Shown here one piece after another: positions 8,966 to 18,308 of a stretch of 64,000 nt of DNA. Both the position numbers and the translations under genes were made by a program. The notes below the pieces were generated by a model. The model made no database searches. It was not told the origin of the DNA and saw nothing but the letters and a program-made list of their open reading frames with translations. This stretch comes from Leptotrichia hongkongensis (GTDB lineage: Bacteria > Fusobacteriota > Fusobacteriia > Fusobacteriales > Leptotrichiaceae): positions 1-64,000 of the forward strand of contig NZ_AP019846.1 in NCBI RefSeq assembly GCF_007990635.1. The letters are read 5' to 3'. Positions within the stretch are counted from its first letter, which is position 1. Each line of letters opens with the position of its first letter.

Positions 8966-10012
8966 ATGTATATAGAAGAGTTATTGAAGGAAGCGGATAA
9001 ATCAATGGAAAATTACAAGTTCGATGATGCGCTTGTATATTTAAAGTCAGTGCTTGAAATTGATGAAAATAATTATTCGGCACTGATGACACTTTCCAAA
9101 CTTTATTCAGACTTTGGAATGTTTGAACAGGCGAAGGAATATGCGGAAAAACTGCAACAAAAGTATCCTGACAGCAGGGATACGCTTTTTACGTTGGGAT
9201 TTGTCTATCAGTCGCTTGGAAGATTGAAAAAGGCGATTTCACTTTATAAAAAATTTCTGGAAATAGAAAAAAATTATTTTGTGTATCTGAATATGGGAAT
9301 GTCCTACGCTTTGTTAAAGTATTATAGAAAGGCGATAGAAAACATTGACAAAGCGATAGAAATGGAGCCTGAAAGCTCAGAAGCATATGTGGAAAAAGGT
9401 GATTGCCTTACAATGATGGGCAGATACGACGAAGCAATTTCTGAATACAAAAAACTTTTAAATGCAAAATTTAACGAAGTTGAAGAATTTTCCCTCTATG
9501 CCCGAATGGGCGACACAATGGCGTATTCAAATAATATAAAAGGAGTTGTAAAATATTATAATATCGCTATAAATTGTGAAAATGTGGAAGATTATATATT
9601 TGAAGATTATTTTGAGATATTGTTTAGAGTGGAGGAGTTTGAGGAAATAAAACTTCTGCTTTTGAATTATGAAAATGCGACGAATGAGAATAAAGGGCTT
9701 TCAAGAATAAAAATGCTAAATTTGCAGGGAAGATTTTTTGTGAAAACGGAAGATTATGAAAATGCACAGAAGGTTTGTAATAAGATGATTATTTTAGAAC
9801 CTGAAAATTCTCGTCATTATATGAATTTAGCATACGTACTGGAATTGCAGAATAAATATGATGAAGCACTTGAATATGTTGAAAAGATGGATAAATTGGT
9901 AGAAGACAAAGAGTTTTTGAAGGAATTGAAAAAAAGATTAAAGAAAAATAAGAGAAAATTTGAAAGGAAAAATGAGAAAAGGCTTGAAAAAAATAAAAGC
10001 GAAAAAATTTAG
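8966..10012 (+). CDS. tetratricopeptide repeat protein
   Basis: Most of this 348-residue protein consists of about eight tandem TPR-like helix pairs, for example MENYKFDDALVYLKSVLEID, FGMFEQAKEYAEKLQQKYP and LGRLKKAISLYKKFLEIE. There is no signal peptide, so it is probably a cytoplasmic protein-interaction scaffold. The C-terminal ~25 residues are almost entirely Lys, Arg, Asn and Glu, suggesting binding to nucleic acid or membrane. GGAGAAAAG precedes the ATG. The LPS-kinase-like gene starts 19 bases downstream, suggesting an operon. Partner unknown. Confidence 0.85.
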   Translation: MYIEELLKEADKSMENYKFDDALVYLKSVLEIDENNYSALMTLSKLYSDFGMFEQAKEYAEKLQQKYPDSRDTLFTLGFVYQSLGRLKKAISLYKKFLEIEKNYFVYLNMGMSYALLKYYRKAIENIDKAIEMEPESSEAYVEKGDCLTMMGRYDEAISEYKKLLNAKFNEVEEFSLYARMGDTMAYSNNIKGVVKYYNIAINCENVEDYIFEDYFEILFRVEEFEEIKLLLLNYENATNENKGLSRIKMLNLQGRFFVKTEDYENAQKVCNKMIILEPENSRHYMNLAYVLELQNKYDEALEYVEKMDKLVEDKEFLKELKKRLKKNKRKFERKNEKRLEKNKSEKI

Positions 10013-10030
10013 AAATTATGAGGATTTTAA

Positions 10031-10927
10031 ATGGAAGAAAAAAATTATGAAGTTAACAAAAAATATGATGAGAAAATATTGATAAATGTACTGAAAAATT
10101 TTGATAAAAGCGGAGAATATGTTGTAGAGCCAGGAAGAAATGAAATAAAAAAATTTGAAATAGATATTAAAAATAATTTGGAAAAACAAAATAATAAGAG
10201 TGAAAACCTTGAAACCAAAAAGATGATAAATATAAAAAAATTTAAACAAAAAGGTTTTATTACAAACTTTTTCTACAGGTTTAAAGGCTCAAAAGCAAAG
10301 CGTTCTTATGAATATGCAAAAAAATTATTAGAATATAAAATAAAGACGCCAGAGCCAATCGCATATTTTGATGACTTTGTAAATAAAAATAATAAAAAGA
10401 ACAGTTATTATATAAGCGAGGAATTAAAATATGATTTTACCTGTCGGGAAGTTTTTTGGCCTGAGGATATTGAGCGGGACAAGGCTGAGCAGGGAGAAAA
10501 CTACAAGATAAGCGAAGAAACTGAAAGAATGCTTGCAAAAGTAGAAAAAAATCGTGAAAAAATCATAAGACAATTTGCAAAATTTTCGTTTGACTTACAT
10601 GAAAGCGGTGTGGAATTTGAAGATTATTCACCAGGAAATGTACTGATTAAAGATAAAAGTGGAAATTACGAGTTTTATCTGGTTGACTTAAATAGAATGA
10701 AATTTGGAGTGAAACTGAATTTGGATAAAAGAATGAAAAATGTTTCACGTATGATGGAAGATGAAAAAATAGCCAGAATTTTTGCAAATGAATATGCGAA
10801 GTACTGCAAACAGAGTGAAGAATTGGTTTTTAGATATTTAAGATATTATATTAGAAAACACAAAAGTTATGTTTATTTCAAGGATATTACTCGTCCAGTA
10901 AGGAATGTTTTTAAAAAGAAGAAGTAA
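10031..10927 (+). CDS. Kdo/lipopolysaccharide kinase-like protein (WaaP family)
   Basis: This 298-residue protein resembles the small Kdo/WaaP kinases that phosphorylate LPS core sugars. It has the kinase-like catalytic loop HESGVEFEDYSPGNVLI, with D and N in place of the usual HxDxxxxN, followed by the metal-binding strand YLVDLNRMKFG. The N-terminal ~70 residues are a charged extension. A second WaaP-like kinase lies at 17425-18063 on the other strand. The exact sugar acceptor cannot be told from sequence. Confidence 0.72.
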   Translation: MEEKNYEVNKKYDEKILINVLKNFDKSGEYVVEPGRNEIKKFEIDIKNNLEKQNNKSENLETKKMINIKKFKQKGFITNFFYRFKGSKAKRSYEYAKKLLEYKIKTPEPIAYFDDFVNKNNKKNSYYISEELKYDFTCREVFWPEDIERDKAEQGENYKISEETERMLAKVEKNREKIIRQFAKFSFDLHESGVEFEDYSPGNVLIKDKSGNYEFYLVDLNRMKFGVKLNLDKRMKNVSRMMEDEKIARIFANEYAKYCKQSEELVFRYLRYYIRKHKSYVYFKDITRPVRNVFKKKK

Positions 10928-11052
10928 ATTTGTTTAATAATTTTAAAATTTATCTAATACTAAACCCTGTTTAAAAATAAGAATAAATTTTATAATAGGG
11001 TTGTTCGATAGTTAATTTATAATTATTCAAGTTTTTTCTTTTTTATTTTCGT
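10928..11052. other. AT-rich intergenic with hairpin
   Basis: AACCCT at 10963-10968 and AGGGTT at 10997-11002 can form a short stem after the kinase gene. No T-tract follows, so it is not a convincing terminator. Nothing else is seen. Confidence 0.35.
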
Positions 11053-11180
11053 AGGATTGCTCATTGCCGCAAATCCTACAACCTATGGCTAGTCTACGAC
11101 ATTTTTCTGCACTGACAAAAAACTCGCTATGCTCAAACAGTTTTGCCAGCACAGAAAAATGCTCCGACGAATTAGTTTAT
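11053..11180. repeat. intergenic repeat, short copy
   Basis: This is a second, shorter copy of the element at 7839-8023. The opening 26 bases differ at one position, and the CCTATGGCTAG and GCTCCG-CG-TTTA blocks follow in the same order. The middle part (AACTCGCTATGCTCAAACAG) also resembles the equivalent part of the long copy. No coding frame. Confidence 0.6.
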
Positions 11181-11683
11181 ATTATGCTCTATTTAAAAAA
11201 TGAAAATTATATTTTAATTATTTGAAAACATTAGGTTTATAATCCTTTATTAGAAAAATTTGTAATAAATTCGTTATTTAAAAGGGGGTTAGTATTAGTT
11301 AAATAATCTGTATATAATTAAATTAAAATTGTCGTGATTTTTTTGGAATGAAATTGACTGTTTGAGCTTTTTCAGACTTTTTAAATTTTGATTAGTTTAA
11401 AGAGTTGACAATAACTTTTGTTAAAAAGCGAGTTTCAATTTTATTTCAAAAAAATGCTTAGACGAGCGGGGATTGTAAAGGGGATGGCGACTGATCCTCT
11501 TTACGTTTAGAAAAAATAAAAGTATTGAGATAGATAAAAAAATAAATATTAATAAAAATAATATTTGTCAATTTTAAATACAATTATTAAGATAAATATT
11601 TAGAGTTAAAATTAAATTTTTTGATAAGGTTATAAAATAAGAATAGTAAAAAAATAGATAAAATTGAAAGGAAAAGTTAAAAA
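11181..11683. other. non-coding region with strong hairpin
   Basis: About 500 bases without a gene precede mnmG. The notable element is an 11-bp hairpin at 11475-11504 (arms GTAAAGGGGAT and ATCCTCTTTAC, one G-U pair, 8-base loop GGCGACTG) inside an unusually GC-rich patch. It is not followed by a T-run, so it is not a standard terminator. It may be a structured leader or another repeat. Confidence 0.45.
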
Positions 11684-13576
11684 ATGAAAAATTATGACAT
11701 AATTGTTGTTGGAGCGGGGCATGCTGGGGTGGAAGCAGCACTTGCTGCGGCAAGGCATGGATTGAAAACAGCGTTGTTTACGATATATCTTGACAATATT
11801 GCAATGATGTCGTGCAATCCGTCAGTTGGAGGTCCTGGAAAAAGCCATCTGGTGTCGGAACTTGGAATGCTTGGCGGAGAAATGGCAAGGCATATTGACA
11901 ATTACAATTTGCAGTTAAAGAACTTGAATCATACAAAGGGACTAGCCTCTCGGATTACACGGGCTCAAGCTGATAAATACTGGTACAGGGTTAAAATGAG
12001 GGAAATTATCGAAAAGCAGGAAAATCTGGATTTGGTGCAGGGAATTGTTGTAGATTTGATTGTGGAAAATAAGAAAGTTATGGGAGTTGAAGACAATCTT
12101 GGAATAAAATATGGGGCAAAGGCTGTTGTTTTATGTACAGGAACGTTCTTAGGCGGAGAATATGTTATGGGGGATGTAAAATATTCGTCAGGACGGCAAG
12201 GAGAGCCTGCAAGTGTAGATTTGCCTGATAAACTAGTGGAATATGGCTTTGAGCTGGATAGATACCAGACTGCCACTCCTCCGAGAATTGACAAATCTTC
12301 AATTGATTTTTCAAAAACAGAGGAATTAAAGGGAGAGGACAAGCCACGATATTTTTCTTACGAAACAAAAAAAGAATATAATTCTACTTTACCAACTTGG
12401 CTTACATTCACTACACCTGAAACAATAAGAGTGGGACAGGAAATGCTTAAATATTCACCAATTGTTACAGGAATTGTAAGTACGAAAGGTCCACGGCACT
12501 GCCCTTCCCTTGACAGAAAGATTATGAATTTTCCAGAAAAGACAAATCATCAGATATTTCTAGAGCAGGAATCTGTAGAATCAGATGAAATCTACATAAA
12601 TGGATTTACGACAGCAATGCCTCCATTTGCACAGGAAGCAATGTTAAAAACAATCAGTGGGCTAGAAAATGCTAAAATTGTACGTTACGGGTATGCGGTA
12701 GAGTATAACTTTGTTCCTGCGTACCAGTTAAAATTGACTCTTGAAACAAAAGTTCTGGATGGACTTTACACAGCGGGAACGATTAATGGAACGAGTGGAT
12801 ATGAAGAAGCAGCCTGTCAAGGATTTATGGCGGGAGTGAATGCTGCGAGAAAAATTTTAGGGAAAAAGGAAATTGTGATTGACAGAAGTGAAGGATATAT
12901 TGGGGTTTTGATAGATGATATAATAAATAAAAAAACGCCAGAGCCTTATCGTGTACTGCCTTCAAGAGCTGAATACAGACTGACTTTGCGTCAAGACAAC
13001 ATTTTTATAAGACTTTTGGAAAAATCGAAGGAAATTGGGTTATTAAATGCTGAAAAATTAGCCGAACTTGAAAATACGTGTCAGGAAATTGAAAATGAAG
13101 TTGAAAGATTGAAGGGAATTACGGTTTATCCGACTAAGGAAAATAATGAAAAATTACTTGAAATTGTAGAAAAACAAAATCAATCTGAAAGTCCGGAAAT
13201 TGAAAAAAATAGTAAAAATAGTATGAACAGCCCTGTTTCAGCCTTTGAATTTCTTGCGAGAAAAGAAATTAACTATGATAATTTAAGTGAATTTGTAGAA
13301 ACTGTGGAATTGTCGGATTTAGCGAAGGAACAAGTAGAAATAAATGCGAAATATAATGTATTTATTGAAAGGGAAAAGGCACAGATTGAGAAATTTAAGA
13401 AGCTGGAAAAAATGATAATTCCAAAAGGATTTGACTATGAAAGCGTAAAAGGGCTTAGCAATATTGCTATTTCTGGGCTTATGTATGGACAGCCTGAAAC
13501 AATTGGACAGGCTAGCAGAATTAGTGGAGTTACTTATAATGATATTTCGCTTTTAATTGCGATTTTGAAGAATTGA
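11684..13576 (+). CDS. mnmG: MnmG/GidA paralogue 1, tRNA uridine-modification family
   Basis: MnmG, with MnmE, installs the carboxymethylaminomethyl group on the wobble uridine of certain tRNAs. This 630-residue protein has the FAD-binding start [36 protein letters not shown], a PRHCPSLDRK segment and the AGTINGTSGYEEAACQG region. It departs from the canonical family in places, for example GTFLGGEYVMGD where the second copy has [13 protein letters not shown] canonical-looking mnmG begins at 63317, so this is the divergent member of a pair. Whether both modify tRNA is unknown. Confidence 0.88.
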   Translation: MKNYDIIVVGAGHAGVEAALAAARHGLKTALFTIYLDNIAMMSCNPSVGGPGKSHLVSELGMLGGEMARHIDNYNLQLKNLNHTKGLASRITRAQADKYWYRVKMREIIEKQENLDLVQGIVVDLIVENKKVMGVEDNLGIKYGAKAVVLCTGTFLGGEYVMGDVKYSSGRQGEPASVDLPDKLVEYGFELDRYQTATPPRIDKSSIDFSKTEELKGEDKPRYFSYETKKEYNSTLPTWLTFTTPETIRVGQEMLKYSPIVTGIVSTKGPRHCPSLDRKIMNFPEKTNHQIFLEQESVESDEIYINGFTTAMPPFAQEAMLKTISGLENAKIVRYGYAVEYNFVPAYQLKLTLETKVLDGLYTAGTINGTSGYEEAACQGFMAGVNAARKILGKKEIVIDRSEGYIGVLIDDIINKKTPEPYRVLPSRAEYRLTLRQDNIFIRLLEKSKEIGLLNAEKLAELENTCQEIENEVERLKGITVYPTKENNEKLLEIVEKQNQSESPEIEKNSKNSMNSPVSAFEFLARKEINYDNLSEFVETVELSDLAKEQVEINAKYNVFIEREKAQIEKFKKLEKMIIPKGFDYESVKGLSNIAISGLMYGQPETIGQASRISGVTYNDISLLIAILKN

Positions 13577-13678
13577 TAAAATTAAATAATACTGGAGTCT
13601 AGAAAGTATAGTTATAGTTTTTGAGTTCAGTTTTAATAAATTTTATTGAAATGTTTGAAAATTTAGGAAGGAAAAAGA

Positions 13679-15082
13679 ATGGAAGAAAGTATAAAGATAA
13701 AAAACAGCTTGGTAGATAATAAAAAAATGAGATTTGGGACGGAATCAATTCCAAAATTGCTAGTTTCACTTGCAGTACCAGCAATTATTGCTAATCTTGT
13801 AAGTGCACTTTATAATATTGTGGATCAGATTTTTATTGGACAGAAAATTGGATTTCTAGGAAATGCAGCTACGAATGTGGCTTTTCCGCTTACGACAATT
13901 TGTCTTGCGATTGGACTTATGACGGGAGTGGGGGCTGCAACGAACTTTAATCTGGAATTAGGTAGAAAGCGTCCAAAAAGAGCAAAAAGTGTGGCTGGAA
14001 CGGCAGTAACAATGCTTCTTTTAGGTGGAATTATATTATGCATATTGATTAATATATTTTTAAAACCTATGTTAACAGCATTCGGTGCGACAAATCAGAT
14101 TTTTGACTATGCTATTGAATATACTCGGATTACATCTTTAGGGATACCATTTTTATTATTTTCAATAGGTGCAAACCCTTTGGTAAGAGCTGATGGAAAT
14201 GCCTTTTATTCGATGCTTGCGATAGTTGTTGGATCGCTTGTAAATACTATATTAGATCCGTTATTTATGTTTGGATTTGATATGGGGATGGATGGTGCGG
14301 CTTGGGCAACTGTAATTGGGCAGTTTGTATCGGCAGTTATGCTAGCTTTGTATTTTTTCAGATTTAAAAGCGTGAAATTTGAGTTAAGGGATTTTAAGAT
14401 AAGAATACGAGAAATAGGGATTTTATTTGCATTGGGAACATCGCCTTTTATTTTTCAATGTTCTGCTTTAGTTATTCAAATTGTAACAAATAATCTGCTA
14501 AAGATATACGGGGCAAAATCCATTTATGGAAGTGAAATTCCAATTGCTGTTGCTGGAATTGTTATGAAAATAAATGTTATATTTATAGCGATTGTATTGG
14601 GACTGACACAGGGGGCACAGCCTATTGCAGGATACAACTATGGAGCAAGGAAATATACGAGAGTCCGTGAAATATTAAAATTGACATTAAAAGCCGCTTT
14701 TGTTATTTCAATAGTAGCATTTGCGATATTCCAAATTTTCCCGGTACAGATAATTTCTGTATTTGGAAGTGGAAGCGAACTTTACTTTAAATACGGAACA
14801 AAATATATGAGAATATTTTTATTTTTCATATTTTTAAATGGTATTCAAGGTGCAATTACATTGTTCTTAACATCAATTGGAAGGGCATTCCAAGGGGCTG
14901 TCCTATCGCTTGTAAGACAGATTATATCATTATTGCCGCTACTTATAATTTTACCGTACTTTATGGGAGTTGATGGAATTATGTTCGCTTTTCCAATAGC
15001 GGATCTGGTGGCATTTATTGTATCGGTAATCATTTTGAAAAAGGAAATGAAAAGAATTCCAAAAAAAGATGAAGATGATTAA
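13679..15082 (+). CDS. MATE-family multidrug efflux transporter
   Basis: The 467-residue protein is an integral membrane protein with about 12 hydrophobic segments in two homologous halves, as in MATE cation/drug antiporters (DinF/NorM/MepA type). Diagnostic stretches are IPKLLVSLAVPAIIANLVSALYNIVD near the N-terminus, FIGQKIGFLG, and GLTQGAQPIAGYNYGARKY opening the second half. AGGAAGG lies about nine bases before the ATG. Substrate unknown. Confidence 0.9.
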   Translation: MEESIKIKNSLVDNKKMRFGTESIPKLLVSLAVPAIIANLVSALYNIVDQIFIGQKIGFLGNAATNVAFPLTTICLAIGLMTGVGAATNFNLELGRKRPKRAKSVAGTAVTMLLLGGIILCILINIFLKPMLTAFGATNQIFDYAIEYTRITSLGIPFLLFSIGANPLVRADGNAFYSMLAIVVGSLVNTILDPLFMFGFDMGMDGAAWATVIGQFVSAVMLALYFFRFKSVKFELRDFKIRIREIGILFALGTSPFIFQCSALVIQIVTNNLLKIYGAKSIYGSEIPIAVAGIVMKINVIFIAIVLGLTQGAQPIAGYNYGARKYTRVREILKLTLKAAFVISIVAFAIFQIFPVQIISVFGSGSELYFKYGTKYMRIFLFFIFLNGIQGAITLFLTSIGRAFQGAVLSLVRQIISLLPLLIILPYFMGVDGIMFAFPIADLVAFIVSVIILKKEMKRIPKKDEDD

Positions 15083-15112
15083 ATAGTTTGAAATAAAGGA
15101 GAAAAGAATTTA

Positions 15113-15679
15113 ATGAAATTAATAGTGGGACTTGGAAATCCTGGAGAACAATATAAATTAACAAGGCATAATATTGGGTTTATATTTATTGACGAATATT
15201 TGAAGGAAAATAATATAAATGATGTAAGGGAAAAGTTTAAGTCATTGTTTGTACAGACTACTTACAATGGAGACAAGATTTTTTATCAGAAGCCAACTAC
15301 GTTTATGAATTTAAGTGGAGAAGCAGTTGGAGAAGCTGTCAGATTTTTTAAGATTGATCCGAAAACGGAACTTTTTGTAATTTACGACGATATGGATATG
15401 CAGTTTGGAAAACTGAAAATTAAGCAAAATGGAAGTGCAGGTGGGCACAATGGGATAAAATCCATTATTTCCCATGTTGGAAATGAATTTGTGCGAATAA
15501 AATTTGGAATTGGAAAACCAAAAACAAAGGAAGAAACATTGGGATTTGTACTAGGAAAATTTTCGCCTGAGGAAAAAGAAGTTGTGAAAGATTCAAAAGA
15601 GAAAATATTTAACTTGATTGACGATATAAAAGACGATATGACGATTTCAAAGTTAATGAATAAATATAACACTAAATAA
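15113..15679 (+). CDS. pth: peptidyl-tRNA hydrolase
   Basis: Pth releases tRNA from prematurely dropped peptidyl-tRNA. The 188-residue product has the complete family pattern: LIVGLGNPGEQYKLTRHNIGF with the catalytic His at residue 19, KPTTFMNLSGEAV, VIYDDMDM with the catalytic Asp, and GSAGGHNGIKSI. Length is normal. It sits between the MATE gene and the ABC exporter genes, each about 20-30 bases apart. Confidence 0.96.
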   Translation: MKLIVGLGNPGEQYKLTRHNIGFIFIDEYLKENNINDVREKFKSLFVQTTYNGDKIFYQKPTTFMNLSGEAVGEAVRFFKIDPKTELFVIYDDMDMQFGKLKIKQNGSAGGHNGIKSIISHVGNEFVRIKFGIGKPKTKEETLGFVLGKFSPEEKEVVKDSKEKIFNLIDDIKDDMTISKLMNKYNTK

Positions 15680-15699
15680 AAATGGAAAGGAATGGTTTA

Positions 15700-16401
15700 A
15701 TGGGTAACGTTATTTTAAAATGCACTAATTTATCCAAAACTTATGATTTTGATAATGCATTAAATAATGTAAATTTATCAATAGAAACTGGTAAAATTAT
15801 TGGATTATTAGGACCAAATGGAAGTGGAAAAACAACTTTTATAAAGCTGTTAAATGGACTTCTGAAACCTACTGAAGGAGAAATTTTTATAGACGGAAAA
15901 AATCCAGGAGTAGAAACTAAAAAGATTGTTGCATATTTGCCTGATAAAAATTATTTGGATAATTCTAAGACAGTAAAGGCGATTTTACAGCTATTTGCAG
16001 ACTTTTACGATGATTTTGACCTGGAAAGGGCACAAAATATGTTAAAAGATTTGGGAATTGATATAACAAGAAGATTTAAGTTGCTCTCAAAAGGAACGAA
16101 GGAAAAGGTCCAGTTAATACTGGTTATGTGCAGACGTGCCAAGTTATACCTGTTGGACGAGCCAATAGCAGGAGTTGATCCTGCGGCAAGGGATTATATT
16201 TTAAATACTGTTATAAAAAATTATAACAGGGAAGCAACAGTTATTATTTCCACACATTTAATAGCCGATGTGGAAAAGGTGCTGGATGAAGCAATTTTCA
16301 TAAGAAAAGGAGAAATTTTACTTTATCAGGATGTGAAAAGTATAATAAATGAACATAATAAAACAGTTGATGAATACTTTAGGGAGGTGTTTAAATATTG
16401 A
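15700..16401 (+). CDS. ABC transporter ATP-binding protein
   Basis: The 233-residue ATPase has Walker A LLGPNGSGKTTF, a divergent signature LLSKGTKEKVQ, Walker B LYLLDEPIAGVDP and switch His ISTHL. It belongs to the exporter-type ABC-2 group (YtrB-like). A longer frame starts at ATG 15682, but AAAGGA at about 15686-15691 lies within it and correctly precedes ATG 15700. Its stop overlaps the TTG start of the permease gene by four bases, showing translational coupling. With the permease broken, the transporter may be non-functional in this strain. Confidence 0.9.
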   Translation: MGNVILKCTNLSKTYDFDNALNNVNLSIETGKIIGLLGPNGSGKTTFIKLLNGLLKPTEGEIFIDGKNPGVETKKIVAYLPDKNYLDNSKTVKAILQLFADFYDDFDLERAQNMLKDLGIDITRRFKLLSKGTKEKVQLILVMCRRAKLYLLDEPIAGVDPAARDYILNTVIKNYNREATVIISTHLIADVEKVLDEAIFIRKGEILLYQDVKSIINEHNKTVDEYFREVFKY

Positions 16402-17239
16402 AAAATTTAGGTAAATTAATTAAATATGATTTTATGGATGCGAGCAAGCTGATAATACCATTTTATATTGGAATGGGAGTAATGGGAATTGTTATAAGAA
16501 TATTTTGGTTTGTTTTATTAAATGAGAAAATTGATGATAGAATAAAAATTTCTACAGGTGTTTTTCAGTTTATGTCGTATTTTGGCTATGTAGTTGTAAT
16601 TATTGGGATAATTTTGATGACTTATTATGTAGTAATAATCCGTTATTATCGTTCTATTTATGGAAATGAAGGGTACTTGACAAACACTCTTCCTATTGAA
16701 ACATATGAAATAATTTTAGCAAAATTAATAACATTTATTAGCTGGTTTATTGTAAATGGAATTATAATATTTTTTACTTTCTGGTTCATTATACCTCTGG
16801 AAGAAGTATTTAAGGCAAATATATTTCGACCTGAAGCCTTTCGTGAGATAGAGATGATTTTACGTCATTCTGTAGGAACGACTCTAATTATAGGTATCAT
16901 TTCATTGTTAGTTATGACAATTGAAAAATATTATTTTTATTTCTTTGTGTAAGTATTGCAAATATGGTAAAGTCTTACAGAATTTTGACTGGAGTTGGGG
17001 CATACATAATTCTTGGTGGAGTTATAAATTTAATAAAACGAATGATTTTGACAGTTTCATATATATTTGATATTAAGAATTATAGTAATATTTATAACAA
17101 TACAGACTTGGGAGCTTTAAAAACATTTGAATATATTTTTAATACCAATCTGGGACTGATTTATATAAGTATAATGTTTTCGATTATATTATTTTTTATA
17201 GTAAATTATTTATTAAAAAATAAATTGAATTTAGAATAA
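16398..17239 (+). pseudogene. ABC-2 type permease, frameshifted
   Basis: Two adjacent frames, 16398-16952 and 16964-17239, together look like one six-helix ABC-2 permease. The first starts at TTG 16398 with AGGGAGGTG eight bases upstream and stops at TAA 16950-16952, just after a hydrophobic run ending FYFFV. The second frame is open across the same place and continues VSIANMVKSYRILTGVGAY. The total of 842 bases is one base short of a whole number of codons, so a single missing base, probably in the T-rich TTATTTCTTTG stretch near 16940, would restore about 280 residues. It may be a true mutation or a sequencing error. Confidence 0.7.
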
Positions 17240-17249
17240 ACAAGTAAAT

Positions 17250-17296
17250 AAAAACTCTAAAAAACTAATGTAGGTTAGTTAAATTTAGAGTTTTTT
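17250..17296. terminator. bidirectional rho-independent terminator
   Basis: Arms AAAACTCTAAA (17251-17261) and TTTAGAGTTTT (17284-17294) pair, with an inner AACTAA/TTAGTT stem. A-rich and T-rich flanks on both sides fit termination of the converging ABC operon (+) and the LPS-kinase gene (-). Confidence 0.8.
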
Positions 17297-17424
17297 ACAT
17301 TTTATGGATTCATATTGCTTCCCGTTTAAATAACTAATTTATTAGAAACTTTTTATAAAGAATATAAACTTAATATTTTCAAATAATTAAGATATAATTT
17401 TCATTTTTAAACTAGGTTTAGTAT

Positions 17425-18063
17425 TTATCTATTTAAAATTTTTTTAGTCATTTCCAAATCTTTTTTTCTCGAAATAACACCATACTGCTTTTTAATCTCT
17501 TCTAGTCTATCAATAACTTTCTGATTCTCTTCCCTTGAAAATCTTTTTACTGATAAAAAAAATTTCATTGAGCCTTCAAAACTTCTGATGGATTTTGTCA
17601 AATAGAGACGTTTTCTAAAAAAAGGAGGTTTTCTAACAATATCGTCAAAATCAATAAAGGCAATTTTACCATTTTCTTTATCTATAAAAAAATTTCCTAA
17701 ACTAAAATCCATATGATAATATTCCTTTTCAAAAAAATTTTTTTCAAAATTAAGCCATAAATCAAGCGTTTTATACGTAAGACGAAAATCATTTTTTTCG
17801 ATTAGATAATTGTAATAAGATATAAAGTTACTGTTAAATGTCTTATTTATATTTTCTGATACAGTTTCTATCTTTATGTGAAAGGGAGTATATTTTATAA
17901 CTTTATATTCTGTTATCTTCATGAAATTAAGTTCTGGAAAATCATTTTTTAAGTGTTTTGCAATTTCGAAAGAATTTTTTCCTTTTTCCCTTGTAAATCC
18001 CAAAAATATTTTTAGAGCTTTTGTATTTTTGTATTCATAAGTTTTTATAAAAAATTTTTTCAT
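17425..18063 (-). CDS. WaaP/RIO-like LPS core kinase
   Basis: The 212-residue protein has a compact kinase-like core: catalytic loop YYHMDFSLGNFFID (H-x-D-x-x-x-x-N) at about residues 116-129, and metal-binding IAFIDFDDIVRKP. These are the two hallmark motifs of lipopolysaccharide core heptose/Kdo kinases and their bacterial relatives. There is no signal peptide, consistent with action on nascent LPS core at the cytoplasmic face. It is transcribed away from the glycosyltransferase cluster that starts at 18309. Acceptor sugar unknown. Confidence 0.75.
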   Translation of the reverse strand: MKKFFIKTYEYKNTKALKIFLGFTREKGKNSFEIAKHLKNDFPELNFMKITEYKVIKYTPFHIKIETVSENINKTFNSNFISYYNYLIEKNDFRLTYKTLDLWLNFEKNFFEKEYYHMDFSLGNFFIDKENGKIAFIDFDDIVRKPPFFRKRLYLTKSIRSFEGSMKFFLSVKRFSREENQKVIDRLEEIKKQYGVISRKKDLEMTKKILNR

Positions 18064-18196
18064 TATCTATATTTAAATTTTTAGTTTCCTGCATTTTCTT
18101 TTTTCCTTTATCTAATTTTTATTTTCTTTTGACAATTCTAACATATTATATTTTTTATTTCAATATACCTGTTAACCTATGTAAAAAAATACTAAA

Positions 18197-18208
18197 ATAT
18201 GGTATAAT
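18197..18208 (+). promoter_or_regulatory. promoter of the LPS glycosyltransferase cluster
   Basis: TATAAT at 18203-18208 is preceded by TGG, giving an extended -10. The -35 position is weak. It lies about 100 bases upstream of the first GT9 gene in the divergent intergenic region. Confidence 0.45.
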
Positions 18209-18308
18209 AACTCTATATATAAAGATAAATGAAATATTTATAAAAAAGCTTAAAAATAGGATGTTTTAGAAGATTTTGGATTAATGGGGTTTTGAAAAAG
18301 GAGAAGAA

